Shown: one piece after another, positions 7,121 to 14,515 of the stretch
Numbering within the stretch: position 1 is the stretch's first letter
Layout of the letters: each line of letters opens with the position of its first letter
Assembly: GCA_002422205.1 (NCBI GenBank)
Contig: DITS01000009.1
Location: 52,956-80,245 of the forward strand
Length of the DNA: 27,290 bases
Direction of reading: 5' to 3'
DNA from: Alphaproteobacteria bacterium UBA6178
GTDB lineage: Bacteria; Pseudomonadota; Alphaproteobacteria; Rickettsiales; UBA3002
Made by a program: the position numbers and the translations under genes
The notes under the pieces: model-generated
The model's input: the letters and a program-made list of their open reading frames with translations, nothing else
Databases searched by the model: none
Told to the model about the DNA's origin: nothing

Positions 7121-8716
7121 ATGCGCGCGCAACCGAAACCCGCACCTGAAACACTCGAGATTCATGCGCCGATGCAGGCAGGATTTGAGGCTGTTTTAAC
7201 ATCCGATGCCTTGGCGTTTGTTGCTGAGCTGGCCGAGCAATTTGGCGAGCGGCGCGATGAGCTTTTGAAAGCACGCATTGAACGCCAGAAGGCTTTTGAT
7301 AAGGGTGAGTTGCCCGATTTTTTACCTGAGACACAAAGCATTCGCGAGGGCGAATGGCGGGTGGCGCCGATTCCGAATGATCTGCTGGATCGGCGGGTGG
7401 AGATTACCGGCCCGGCTGAGCCGAAGATGATTATTAATGCGCTCAATTCGGGTGCGAAAGTGTTTATGGCGGATATTGAAGATTCGCTCAGCCCCGAATG
7501 GGACAAGGTGGTGGAGGCGCAGATTGCGCTGGGGCAGGCGGTGCGCCGCACGCTTACTTTTACCAGCCCTGAAGGTAAAGAATATAAGCTGAATGACAAA
7601 GACCTTGCGGTGCTGATTGTGCGTCCGCGCGGGTGGCATTTGGATGAGAAGCATGTGAGCTATAAAGGCAAGCCGATTGCCGGTGCGTTTTTGGATTTTG
7701 GCTTGTTCTTTTATCATAACGCCAAAGAGCAATTGTCGCGCGGGACGGGGCCGTATTTCTATTTGCCGAAATTAGAGAATCATAAGGAAGCGGCACTGTG
7801 GTGTGATGTGTTTGAATATGCCGAGGCGCGTATGGATGTGCCGCATGGCTCGGTGAAAGCCACGGTGCTGATTGAAGTGCTGACGGCGGTGTATGAGATG
7901 CACGAGATTTTGTATGAGCTGAAAGATTATATTGTGGGGCTGAATTGTGGGCGCTGGGATTATATTTTCAGCTTCATCAAAAAATTCGCCAAGCGCGGTG
8001 ATTTTGTGTTGCCCGAGCGCGCGCAGGTGACGATGAAAGTGCCTTTCCTTAAGGCGTATTATGAGTTGCTGATTCAGACCTGCCATAAGCGCGGGGCGTT
8101 TGCAATGGGCGGTATGGCGGCGCAGATTCCGATTAAAGGCGATGAAGAGGCCAATGCCAAGGCGCTGGCGATGGTGAAAGCCGATAAAGAACGCGAAGCC
8201 GGCGCGGGGCATGACGGCACCTGGGTGGCGCATCCGGGTTTGATTCCGATTGCGCGCGAAGTGTTTGACCGGTTGATGCCCAAGCCCAACCAGCGCGATG
8301 TGTTGCGCGAGGATGTGGTGGTGAGCGCCGCCGATCTGGTGGCGATTCCGCAAGGGACGATTACGGAAGCGGGCATTCGTAATAATATCAGCGTGTCGAT
8401 TCAGTATATGGCGTCGTGGTTGCAGGGCAATGGCTGTGTGCCGATTAACAATCTGATGGAAGATGCGGCGACGGCTGAGATTGCCCGTACACAGCTGTGG
8501 CAATGGGCGCATCATGATGACGTGCTGCGTGATGATGGCAAGCCGGTCGATATGGCGATGATCGACGCCTTGTTTGAGGAGGAGCTGACAAAGCTGAAAG
8601 CCGAGGCGGCGGATTCGCATAGCTATGACAAAGCGGCCAAGCTGTTGCTGGATTTGATTCATGATGAAAAATTTGTTGAATTTCTGACGTTACCGGCTTA
8701 TGAGCAGCTCGCATGA
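7121..8716 (+). CDS. aceB: malate synthase A
   Basis: A 531-residue cytosolic enzyme, the usual size of the A isoform. It condenses glyoxylate and acetyl-CoA to malate in the glyoxylate shunt. The family signature GLNCGRWDYIF is at 273-283, preceded by KDY where KDH is usual. FMADIEDS lies near residue 115, and the catalytic-Asp segment NNLMEDAATAEIA is near 443-455 with Asp448. The start is set by a very strong ribosome-binding site. The gene overlaps the following GNAT gene by four bases (ATGA). Isocitrate lyase, its usual partner, is not in the window. The unit lies between two identical 33-bp repeats. Confidence 0.96.
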   Translation: MRAQPKPAPETLEIHAPMQAGFEAVLTSDALAFVAELAEQFGERRDELLKARIERQKAFDKGELPDFLPETQSIREGEWRVAPIPNDLLDRRVEITGPAEPKMIINALNSGAKVFMADIEDSLSPEWDKVVEAQIALGQAVRRTLTFTSPEGKEYKLNDKDLAVLIVRPRGWHLDEKHVSYKGKPIAGAFLDFGLFFYHNAKEQLSRGTGPYFYLPKLENHKEAALWCDVFEYAEARMDVPHGSVKATVLIEVLTAVYEMHEILYELKDYIVGLNCGRWDYIFSFIKKFAKRGDFVLPERAQVTMKVPFLKAYYELLIQTCHKRGAFAMGGMAAQIPIKGDEEANAKALAMVKADKEREAGAGHDGTWVAHPGLIPIAREVFDRLMPKPNQRDVLREDVVVSAADLVAIPQGTITEAGIRNNISVSIQYMASWLQGNGCVPINNLMEDAATAEIARTQLWQWAHHDDVLRDDGKPVDMAMIDALFEEELTKLKAEAADSHSYDKAAKLLLDLIHDEKFVEFLTLPAYEQLA

Positions 8717-9204
8717 GCGAATTGACGATACGTCCGCTGCAAAGGCGGGAATTTGAGAAGGTCTGGCCGATTTTTCACGCTATTGTGAGCGCGGGGAAAA
8801 CCTATTCCTATTCGCCTGATACCACCCGTGAGCAAGGCGAAGCTATTTGGTTTTCGGATGAGAAAACCCCCTATATCGCAGAAGTGGACGGCGAGCCGGT
8901 GGGCACCTTTTATTTGCGCGATAATCAGCTGGGGTTGGGCGATCATGTGGCCAATGGCGGTTTTATGGTGGCGCCACACCATGCAGGCAAAGGCTATGGC
9001 ACCAAGATGGGGCAATGCATGGTCGATGAAGCGCGGCGCGCGGGGTATCATGGCATGCAGTTTAATTTTGTGGTCGAAGGCAATGAGCAATCCTTACGGA
9101 TATGGAAGAATTTAGGCTTTGATATTGTCGGCACAGTGCCCGACGCATTCCGCCATGCTGAGCGCGGCTACACGCCGGTACATATTTTGTATCGGAAGCT
9201 GTAG
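8713..9204 (+). CDS. GNAT-family N-acetyltransferase
   Basis: A 163-residue single-domain GNAT protein. The acetyl-CoA loop is visible in VAPHHAGKGYGTKMG (about 92-106, Q/RxxGxG/A type). The typical C-terminal strand and helix NEQSLRIWKNLGFDIVG follows. The substrate is unknown; small-molecule amines or amino acids are common for this subgroup. Its ATG overlaps the aceB stop in an ATGA, with no ribosome-binding site of its own, so it is probably translated by coupling to malate synthase. A functional link to glyoxylate metabolism is possible but only inferred from this overlap. Confidence 0.9.
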   Translation: MSELTIRPLQRREFEKVWPIFHAIVSAGKTYSYSPDTTREQGEAIWFSDEKTPYIAEVDGEPVGTFYLRDNQLGLGDHVANGGFMVAPHHAGKGYGTKMGQCMVDEARRAGYHGMQFNFVVEGNEQSLRIWKNLGFDIVGTVPDAFRHAERGYTPVHILYRKL

Positions 9205-9229
9205 CGGTCGGTTTTTTCGTGATGTGAGG

Positions 9230-9262
9230 AAGGCCGGACCCCGTCATTCGACGGGGTGACAA
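9230..9262 (+). repeat. 33-bp palindromic repeat, copy 2
   Basis: Identical in all 33 bases to 6955-6987, in the same orientation. The 7-bp stem with ATTC loop lies between the GNAT gene and pagL, which converge. It could act as a transcription barrier, though there is no T-run. Confidence 0.92.
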
Positions 9263-9274
9263 TTCTTATGCGCA

Positions 9275-9754
9275 TTAGGGTAGCGGTTGCTGGAAGATGA
9301 GAAGTAAGGTTTCGGAGCCGGGATTGCGGCTGCCGAGGCTGGCGTTGGAGATATGGTTGAAGGCGACGCCCAGGCGCTGCTGCGATTCGAACTGGTAGCT
9401 GAGTTCGAGGCCGGAGCGGAATTCGACCGCATGGCCGAGTTTTTTGCCATCGCCATCTTCGTATAAACCGGCGACGAAATTGGGCGTGAAAATCACGCGT
9501 TCATGCAGCGGGATATCCCAGAAAATACCGCCATAGCCATAAAGTGCGCCGTCGGAGGTGACGTTGGCGCCAACGCCGGGGCGGATGCCGTAGAGCACCT
9601 CGCTCCAGCGGTATTCGATACCGAATTGCGCGGCGGCGTTGTCGTCTTGCGAAATATCGAAATAGCCGCCATAGACGCCCAGATAATCGGCTGCGGTGGC
9701 AGGGGCTGCCAGTAAGGCAGTGGCAAGGGCAGCAGCAATCAGTTTGCGTTTCAT
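9275..9754 (-). CDS. pagL: PagL-type lipid A 3-O-deacylase
   Basis: A 159-residue outer-membrane beta-barrel enzyme that removes the 3-O acyl chain from lipid A. A signal peptide is visible, MKRKLIAAALATALLAAPAT followed by AADY. The C-terminal active-site segment has His134, Ser136 and Glu148. The H-x-S spacing and 12-residue Ser-to-Glu distance equal those of the Pseudomonas aeruginosa enzyme (His126, Ser128, Glu140). The chain ends in aromatic/hydrophobic LLLIFQQPLP, as barrel proteins do. The start has CGGAG seven bases upstream. It is divergent from the SNase-like gene with only 21 bp between start codons. Confidence 0.88.
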   Translation of the reverse strand: MKRKLIAAALATALLAAPATAADYLGVYGGYFDISQDDNAAAQFGIEYRWSEVLYGIRPGVGANVTSDGALYGYGGIFWDIPLHERVIFTPNFVAGLYEDGDGKKLGHAVEFRSGLELSYQFESQQRLGVAFNHISNASLGSRNPGSETLLLIFQQPLP

Positions 9755-9775
9755 GTGGGGCTCCGTTAAATTTCA

Positions 9776-10495
9776 ATGATGTTTTTAACCAATCTGGTTT
9801 CAAAGGTAAACAAGCTTGTTGTCTCCTTATTGCTGGGGGTGGTTTTTTGTGCTGCCTGTGGCCCTAGCGCGTCAGCGGACGCACCTGTTCAAATTACCGC
9901 TGTCACCCATTACGCTGCACTGACGCTGGATAATGGTGAAACAATCCGGCTGGGGCATTTGTATTTGGGGAAGGGGGCTGTTGATTATTTGCGCGAGTAT
10001 ATGGTGGGTAAGCCGCTTGATCTGCAAATAGTCGGAACCGATCGCTATGGCGTAAAACAGGTGATTCTGACAGAGTTGACAAGTGGCAAAACGCTGCAGC
10101 AGATGCTGCTGAAGCGCGGGCTTGCGGTTGTGTATAGCGAAGATATCAAGGCGGATTTATCGCAGCTATGGCAGCATGAGCAAGCAGATGCCCGCATCTG
10201 GCCGAAGCTGCAGGCGGATGCGGTATTTGTGAATAACGGTTTCGGGCTGGTCGAGGGCGTGGTGCATAATGTGGTGGTATTCAAGACCATGGCGTATGTG
10301 AATTTTGGTGCGGACTGGAAAAGCGACTTTACCATTCTGATTCCAGCGGATGTGCTACGCAACATGAATGTGGCGCAGCTGGAAGCGCTGCGCGGTAAAA
10401 ATGTGCGGGCGCGCGGCATGATCCATCCCTATTATGGCCCGCGCATTACGTTGTTTCGACCTGATATGATGGAGGTGGTGGATGCGCCAGAATAA
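9776..10495 (+). CDS. secreted SNase-like protein, probably not catalytic
   Basis: A 239-residue exported protein. A signal peptide with a hydrophobic core (about 13-29) and an ASA cleavage site before DAPVQ is visible; a lipobox is not convincing. Residues about 38-125 follow the staphylococcal nuclease/thermonuclease fold pattern (LDNGETIRLGHLYLG, DRYGVKQVIL). However, the usual acidic residues of the RLxGIDAPE segment and the Arg of DRYGR are missing. Residues about 150-235 (VEGVVHNVVVFKTMAYVNFG, DFTILIP, RARGMI) form a second OB-like domain seen in alphaproteobacterial thermonuclease-family proteins. It overlaps the O-methyltransferase gene by 14 bp. The start lacks a clear ribosome-binding site. 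Confidence 0.75.
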   Translation: MMFLTNLVSKVNKLVVSLLLGVVFCAACGPSASADAPVQITAVTHYAALTLDNGETIRLGHLYLGKGAVDYLREYMVGKPLDLQIVGTDRYGVKQVILTELTSGKTLQQMLLKRGLAVVYSEDIKADLSQLWQHEQADARIWPKLQADAVFVNNGFGLVEGVVHNVVVFKTMAYVNFGADWKSDFTILIPADVLRNMNVAQLEALRGKNVRARGMIHPYYGPRITLFRPDMMEVVDAPE

Positions 10496-11120
10496 TGATG
10501 CGGTGATGGGGTATATCGAGCGGATTTTTGCTGCCGAGGATGCGTTGCTGAAGCAGGTGCGCTCTGTGGGTGAGGAGTTGCGTGCGGGCATGCAGGTGGG
10601 GGCGGTAGAAGGGCAATTGCTGCGCGTGCTGGTGCAGATGGTGAATGCAAAACGCGTGGTGGAGGTGGGCGGCTTTGTCGGTTATTCGGCGATTTGCATG
10701 GCGCGGGCATTGCCTGCGGATGGTGAGTTGATTACGATGGAGTATGATGCGAAGCATGCGGCGATTTTACGTGAGCATGCGGCGCGAAGCGGCTTGCCGA
10801 TTACCGTGATGGAAGGTGATGCGTTGGAGCTGATTCCCACCATTGAGGGCGAGGTGGATGTGATTTTTATTGATGCGGAGAAACGACGCTATGTTGATTA
10901 TTTGGATGGGTTGTTGCCGCGATTGCGCCGCGGCGGGTTGGTGATTGGCGATAATACCCTGTTGTTCGGCGCGATGGCGGCGGGTGCGCCAGTGGGGCAT
11001 GTATCGGCGGAAGCGTTTGCGGCGATGCGTGCGTTTAATCAGCGGCTGGCGGATGCGACGCAGTTTACGGGGGTGTTGATTCCGACGGAGGAGGGGTTGA
11101 GTGTGGCGGTGAAGATATGA
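10482..11120 (+). CDS. class I SAM-dependent O-methyltransferase (CCoAOMT-like)
   Basis: A 212-residue methyltransferase of the caffeoyl-CoA/catechol O-methyltransferase family. The SAM-binding motif I is VVEVGGFVGYSA (about 59-70), with acidic motif II TMEYD. The metal-binding/post-I segment VIFIDAEKRRYVDYL and the GGLVIGDNTL strand follow. The substrate in bacteria is usually unknown. The start is fixed by GGAGG six bases upstream, lying inside the SNase-like gene, so the two are a translationally close pair. It converges on holC across a palindromic repeat. Confidence 0.92.
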   Translation: MRQNNDAVMGYIERIFAAEDALLKQVRSVGEELRAGMQVGAVEGQLLRVLVQMVNAKRVVEVGGFVGYSAICMARALPADGELITMEYDAKHAAILREHAARSGLPITVMEGDALELIPTIEGEVDVIFIDAEKRRYVDYLDGLLPRLRRGGLVIGDNTLLFGAMAAGAPVGHVSAEAFAAMRAFNQRLADATQFTGVLIPTEEGLSVAVKI

Positions 11121-11131
11121 GAAGCAACACG

Positions 11132-11217
11132 CCGTCATCCTGAGCATTTCGCGAAGGATCTTTCCTGGCAAGACGCAGGAGGTCCTTCGGTCGGCTACGC
11201 CTCTCTCAGGATGACGG
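11132..11217. repeat. 86-bp intergenic palindrome with 13-bp perfect inverted ends
   Basis: CCGTCATCCTGAG (11132-11144) is the exact inverse of CTCAGGATGACGG (11205-11217). An inner GCGAAGGATC / GGTCCTTCGG pair is nested inside. It lies between the converging O-methyltransferase and holC genes and supplies the last codons and stop of holC. Similar GTCATCCTGAG palindromes are widespread in bacteria. A bidirectional terminator role is plausible. Confidence 0.88.
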
Positions 11218-11673
11218 TTGTGTGGTTGCTTCCTGTTGCCAGCCGCCGCCTTTTTGTTGTTTGATGTAGCTCACTTCGTGACCAGCATTGCTGTACTGTT
11301 TCCAGCGGCTGCGGGCGGCGGCGACGGCTTGCGGGTCGTGGCCATCGAAAATGTCGAGCAGCTTTTCCATCCCGTCGAGCGCATCGAGGGTGGAGCCGTC
11401 GGTAACGACGAGTATGGTGGCGGCGTTGGGATTTTCCTGCTTATGGGTGAGGTAGACGGGTTGTTGATCGGGGTAGGGATCGTTGCTTCCTCCGTGTGGC
11501 AGGAAGCTGCCTGCGTCATAGGTCCATAAGCTGGCATTGAGCGCGTTTGCCTGTGCTTCGTTGGCGCAGAGAATCAGACTGCGTTTGCCCGATTGGACGG
11601 CCTTTTCCATCAGCTTGGGCAGCGCGCGCTCGAGCGGGGTGGTGAGGAGGTGATAGAATTGGATGGAAGCCAT
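11206..11673 (-). CDS. holC: DNA polymerase III chi subunit
   Basis: A 155-residue protein with the HolC pattern: FYHLLTTPLERALPKLMEKA at the N-terminus, then RSLILCANEAQANALNASLW and DAGSFLPHG. These match the chi subunit, which links the clamp loader to single-strand binding protein. I chose the ATG giving MASIQF; an ATG at 11685 adds only four residues encoded by the neighbouring heptamer repeat. Neither has a Shine-Dalgarno site. The C-terminal TTQPSS and the stop codon lie within the palindrome at 11132-11217. It follows pepA on the same strand, as in many proteobacteria. Confidence 0.9.
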   Translation of the reverse strand: MASIQFYHLLTTPLERALPKLMEKAVQSGKRSLILCANEAQANALNASLWTYDAGSFLPHGGSNDPYPDQQPVYLTHKQENPNAATILVVTDGSTLDALDGMEKLLDIFDGHDPQAVAAARSRWKQYSNAGHEVSYIKQQKGGGWQQEATTQPSS

Positions 11674-11675
11674 AT

Positions 11676-11783
11676 TAGAGTCCATAGTTCAGAGTCCAGA
11701 GTTCAGTGAGAACACTGAACAATGCGCAGAAATAATTTTTACCTTCTATTGTCTGTACTCTGTACTCTGGACTCTGAACTCTA
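11676..11783. repeat. opposed 7-bp tandem arrays (CAGAGTY type) between pepA and holC
   Basis: The left arm is 11676-11703: TAGAGTC, CATAGTT, CAGAGTC, CAGAGTT. The right arm, 11756-11783, read on the minus strand, is TAGAGTT, CAGAGTC, CAGAGTA, CAGAGTA. The core holds a hairpin, TTCAGTG / CACTGAA with an AGAA loop (about 11702-11719), and an AT-rich stretch. The last heptamer of the right arm contains the TAG stop of pepA. The layout mirrors the element at 6834-7032 with a different heptamer. Confidence 0.85.
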
Positions 11784-13304
11784 TTTTTCATAATGATCTT
11801 TGACCAACTGATTGAGCAAGCGCACGCCGAAGCCGACCGCGCCTTTGGGGACGGTGGGGAGAGGCTTTTTGGTCCATGCCATACCGGCGATATCAAGATG
11901 CGCCCAGGGCACATCATTGACGAAGCGTTGCAGGAACTGCGCTGCGGTGATGCTGCCTGCGCCGCGACCGTCGCCGATGTTTTTCATATCGGCAATGTCG
12001 GAGTTGATTTGTTTGTCATACTCATCGCCCAACGGGAAGCGCCAGCCTTTTTCGCCGGTGGCATTGCCTGCGGCTTCAAGCTTTTTGCATAGCGCATCGG
12101 AGTTGGAGAAAATGCCGCAATATAAATCGCCGAGTGCGATGGTGATGGCACCGGTGAGGGTGGCGAGGTTGATCATGAATTCGGGTTTGAAACGTTGTTG
12201 TGTGTACCATAATGCGTCGGCGAGCACGAGGCGTCCTTCGGCGTCGGTGTTGAGCACTTCGATAGTTTGACCCGACATGGAAGTGACCACATCGGACGGG
12301 CGCTGGGCGTTACCATCGGGCATGTTTTCGACCAGACCGACGACGCCGACGACATTTGCCTTTGCCTTGCGTCCGGCGAGGGCGCGCATGAGGCCGATGA
12401 CGGCGGCAGAGCCTGCCATATCGTATTTCATGTCTTCCATGCCGGTGGATGGTTTGATGCTGATACCACCGGTGTCGAAGGTGACGCCTTTGCCGACGAA
12501 GGCAATTGGCTTTTTGGATTTGGCTGCACCGTTCCATTGCATGATGACCATGCGGCCTTCTTTGACACTGCCTTGTGCGACGCCCAGTAGCGCGCCCATG
12601 CCCAGCTTTTCCATTTGTGCGCGATTGAGCACTTCGACTTTGACGCCGAATTGGGAGAGTTTTTTGCATTCTTCGGCGAGCGATTCGGGGTAAATCACGT
12701 TTGGCGGTTCGGTGACGACGGTGCGGGCGAATTCGACGCCCTCGGCGACCTGTTCCAATTCAGCATAAGCTTTTTTCGCGTCTTTTTCGGCGGGGGTGAC
12801 GAAGGTGAGTGTGTCGAGCGAAGGTTTCAGCTCGTCTTTGCGTTTGGTGTGGTATTTATCGAAATGGTAAATGGCGAGGCGCGCGCCATAAGCGACGCGG
12901 GCGATGGCTTCACCGTCTTTGGCTTTTTTGCCTGACTCGAATAGGATTTCGGCGGTTTTGACGCCGTTGGCATTGAGATGGGTGAGGAGATGGCCACCGG
13001 CATTTTCATAGGCGATATTGTCGAGTTTGGATTCTTTGCCGAGGCCGACTAAAATGATGCGGTCGGCGGGCACGCCATCGACGCCGACGAGTGACAGGAC
13101 CTGCCCTGCTTTACCTGCGAATTTACCGGCCTTGAGGGCGCGGCTAATCGCGCCACCGGTTTTTTTGTCGTAGACGGCGGCGAGTGTGCCCAGCTTTGCG
13201 CTGTCGGTGATGCTGAGCACCAGCGCGTGTTTGGCTTTAGCTTTGCCGGTGCTGGCTTTGCTCGAAAAGAGGACGGAAAAGGGGGTTTTGAGATCAAGTT
13301 TCAT
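11781..13304 (-). CDS. pepA: leucyl aminopeptidase (M17)
   Basis: A 507-residue cytosolic dizinc aminopeptidase of normal length. Metal ligands are Lys272 and Asp277 (in VGKGVTFDTGG), Asp295 (in YDMAGSA), and Asp354 and Glu356 (in NTDAEGRL). These are the Escherichia coli PepA positions shifted by two. The enzyme releases N-terminal residues in peptide turnover; some PepA proteins also bind DNA. The N-terminal 150 residues are the less conserved, Lys-rich domain. The stop codon is formed by the neighbouring heptamer array. The gene is divergent from lptF with about 107 bp between start codons. Confidence 0.96.
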   Translation of the reverse strand: MKLDLKTPFSVLFSSKASTGKAKAKHALVLSITDSAKLGTLAAVYDKKTGGAISRALKAGKFAGKAGQVLSLVGVDGVPADRIILVGLGKESKLDNIAYENAGGHLLTHLNANGVKTAEILFESGKKAKDGEAIARVAYGARLAIYHFDKYHTKRKDELKPSLDTLTFVTPAEKDAKKAYAELEQVAEGVEFARTVVTEPPNVIYPESLAEECKKLSQFGVKVEVLNRAQMEKLGMGALLGVAQGSVKEGRMVIMQWNGAAKSKKPIAFVGKGVTFDTGGISIKPSTGMEDMKYDMAGSAAVIGLMRALAGRKAKANVVGVVGLVENMPDGNAQRPSDVVTSMSGQTIEVLNTDAEGRLVLADALWYTQQRFKPEFMINLATLTGAITIALGDLYCGIFSNSDALCKKLEAAGNATGEKGWRFPLGDEYDKQINSDIADMKNIGDGRGAGSITAAQFLQRFVNDVPWAHLDIAGMAWTKKPLPTVPKGAVGFGVRLLNQLVKDHYEK

Positions 13305-13375
13305 GGGCGCATTCCTTAAACGTAGTTTAGTTGAGCCAATAGTAGGGTGTCGGCTTGTGCCAGTAAAGCCCTGAA

Positions 13376-13404
13376 TTGCACATTCCTGTAAATGCCGCTA
13401 TAGA
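13376..13404 (+). promoter_or_regulatory. candidate sigma70-type promoter of lptF
   Basis: TTGCAC (13376-13381) and TATAGA (13399-13404) are 17 bp apart. Transcription from it would start at about 13411, that is, at or one base before the lptF ATG. This fits the absence of a ribosome-binding site there and would give a leaderless message. It is a pattern match only. Confidence 0.5.
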
Positions 13405-13411
13405 CGATGGG

Positions 13412-14515
13412 ATGCGAACTTATATTCTGTATATCGCGAAGCATTTGTTTTGGCCGACGGTGTTGATTACCGCGTCGCTGACCAGTATTATCTGGCTGAC
13501 GCAGGCCTTGCGTTTTATTGATTTTATCGTCAATCGCGGCTTGGGGATCGGTGATTTTATTTATATTACGTCGCTGTTGTTTCCGTCGCTGCTGATGCTG
13601 CTGGTGCCGGTGGCGCTGTTTGTGGCGGTGGTGTTTACCTATAACAAGCTGGCCGCCGATAGCGAGTTGGTGGTGATGCGGGCGATGGGGTTGAGCCGCT
13701 GGCAGTTGGCGCAGCCTGCTTTGCTGGTGGCGGTGTGTGCGACGCTGTTTTGTTATGCGCTTTCGTTGTATTTTCTGCCGCTATCGAACCGGCAATTTAA
13801 GGATATGAGCAGTTTTCTGCGCGATAATTACACGTCGGTCTTGTTGCAGGAAGAGGTGTTTAATACGCCGATTGACGGGCTAACGGTTTTTGTGCGCACG
13901 CGTGATGACGAGGGGAATCTGGCGGGGATATTGGTGCATGATAACCGTGTAGCGGAAGCGCCGGTGACGATGATGGCGGAGCAGGGCAAGCTGGTGCAGG
14001 GCACGCGCGGGCCGCAGTTTCATCTGGTGAAGGGGATTCGTCAGGAGTTGCGGCGCGGCAATGTGTCGTGGCTGAATTTTGATAATTATACGCTGGATAT
14101 CAGTTTTTATACCGGTGCGATGCGCGAGCGCGCGCGCGAGCCGAGCGAGCAATATGTAGGTGAGTTGCTGGGCGGCGATAAAAGCAGCAAAGATTATGCC
14201 TATCAACGGGCTGAGGCGCATCAGCGGCTGGTGTGGCCTTTGTATAATCTGGCGCTGACGATGATGGCGGTGGCGGTGCTGCTCTCGGGTGAGTTTAACC
14301 GACGCGGGCAATGGCGGCGTATGGCTGCTGCTGCGGCGGCGGCGGTGATTATTGCGCTGGCCGGTGTGGGTTTGCGCAATGTGGTGGTGAAGCAACCGAT
14401 GATGATTCCGGTGATGTATGTGGTGGTGGTGGGTGTTATCGCGTGGGCGGCGTTTAGTCTGCTGGTCAATTATCGTAAAAAGCCGCCTGCGATGGCGGAA
14501 AGTGAGCTGAGCTGA
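13412..14515 (+). CDS. lptF: LPS export permease LptF
   Basis: A 367-residue inner-membrane subunit of the LptB2FG transporter that extracts LPS and passes it to the periplasmic bridge. Three membrane segments at the N-terminus (about 12-32, 50-75, 96-120) and three at the C-terminus flank a periplasmic jellyroll domain (about 130-270), the LptF/G plan. The coupling-helix region KLAADSELVVMRAMG (about 82-96) contacts LptB. The ATG at 13412 is chosen; the in-frame TTG at 13376 lies in the candidate promoter. Its stop overlaps the lptG start by one base (TGATG). Confidence 0.94.
   Translation: MRTYILYIAKHLFWPTVLITASLTSIIWLTQALRFIDFIVNRGLGIGDFIYITSLLFPSLLMLLVPVALFVAVVFTYNKLAADSELVVMRAMGLSRWQLAQPALLVAVCATLFCYALSLYFLPLSNRQFKDMSSFLRDNYTSVLLQEEVFNTPIDGLTVFVRTRDDEGNLAGILVHDNRVAEAPVTMMAEQGKLVQGTRGPQFHLVKGIRQELRRGNVSWLNFDNYTLDISFYTGAMRERAREPSEQYVGELLGGDKSSKDYAYQRAEAHQRLVWPLYNLALTMMAVAVLLSGEFNRRGQWRRMAAAAAAAVIIALAGVGLRNVVVKQPMMIPVMYVVVVGVIAWAAFSLLVNYRKKPPAMAESELS

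Noticed and set aside
7772..8662. Antisense frame of 296 codons within malate synthase
   Set aside because: It is a His/Arg-rich shadow of a well-supported gene with no ribosome-binding site.
9230..9262. Rho-independent terminator
   Set aside because: The stem is good but no T-run follows on either strand, and identical sequence occurs elsewhere inside another element. I list it as a repeat.
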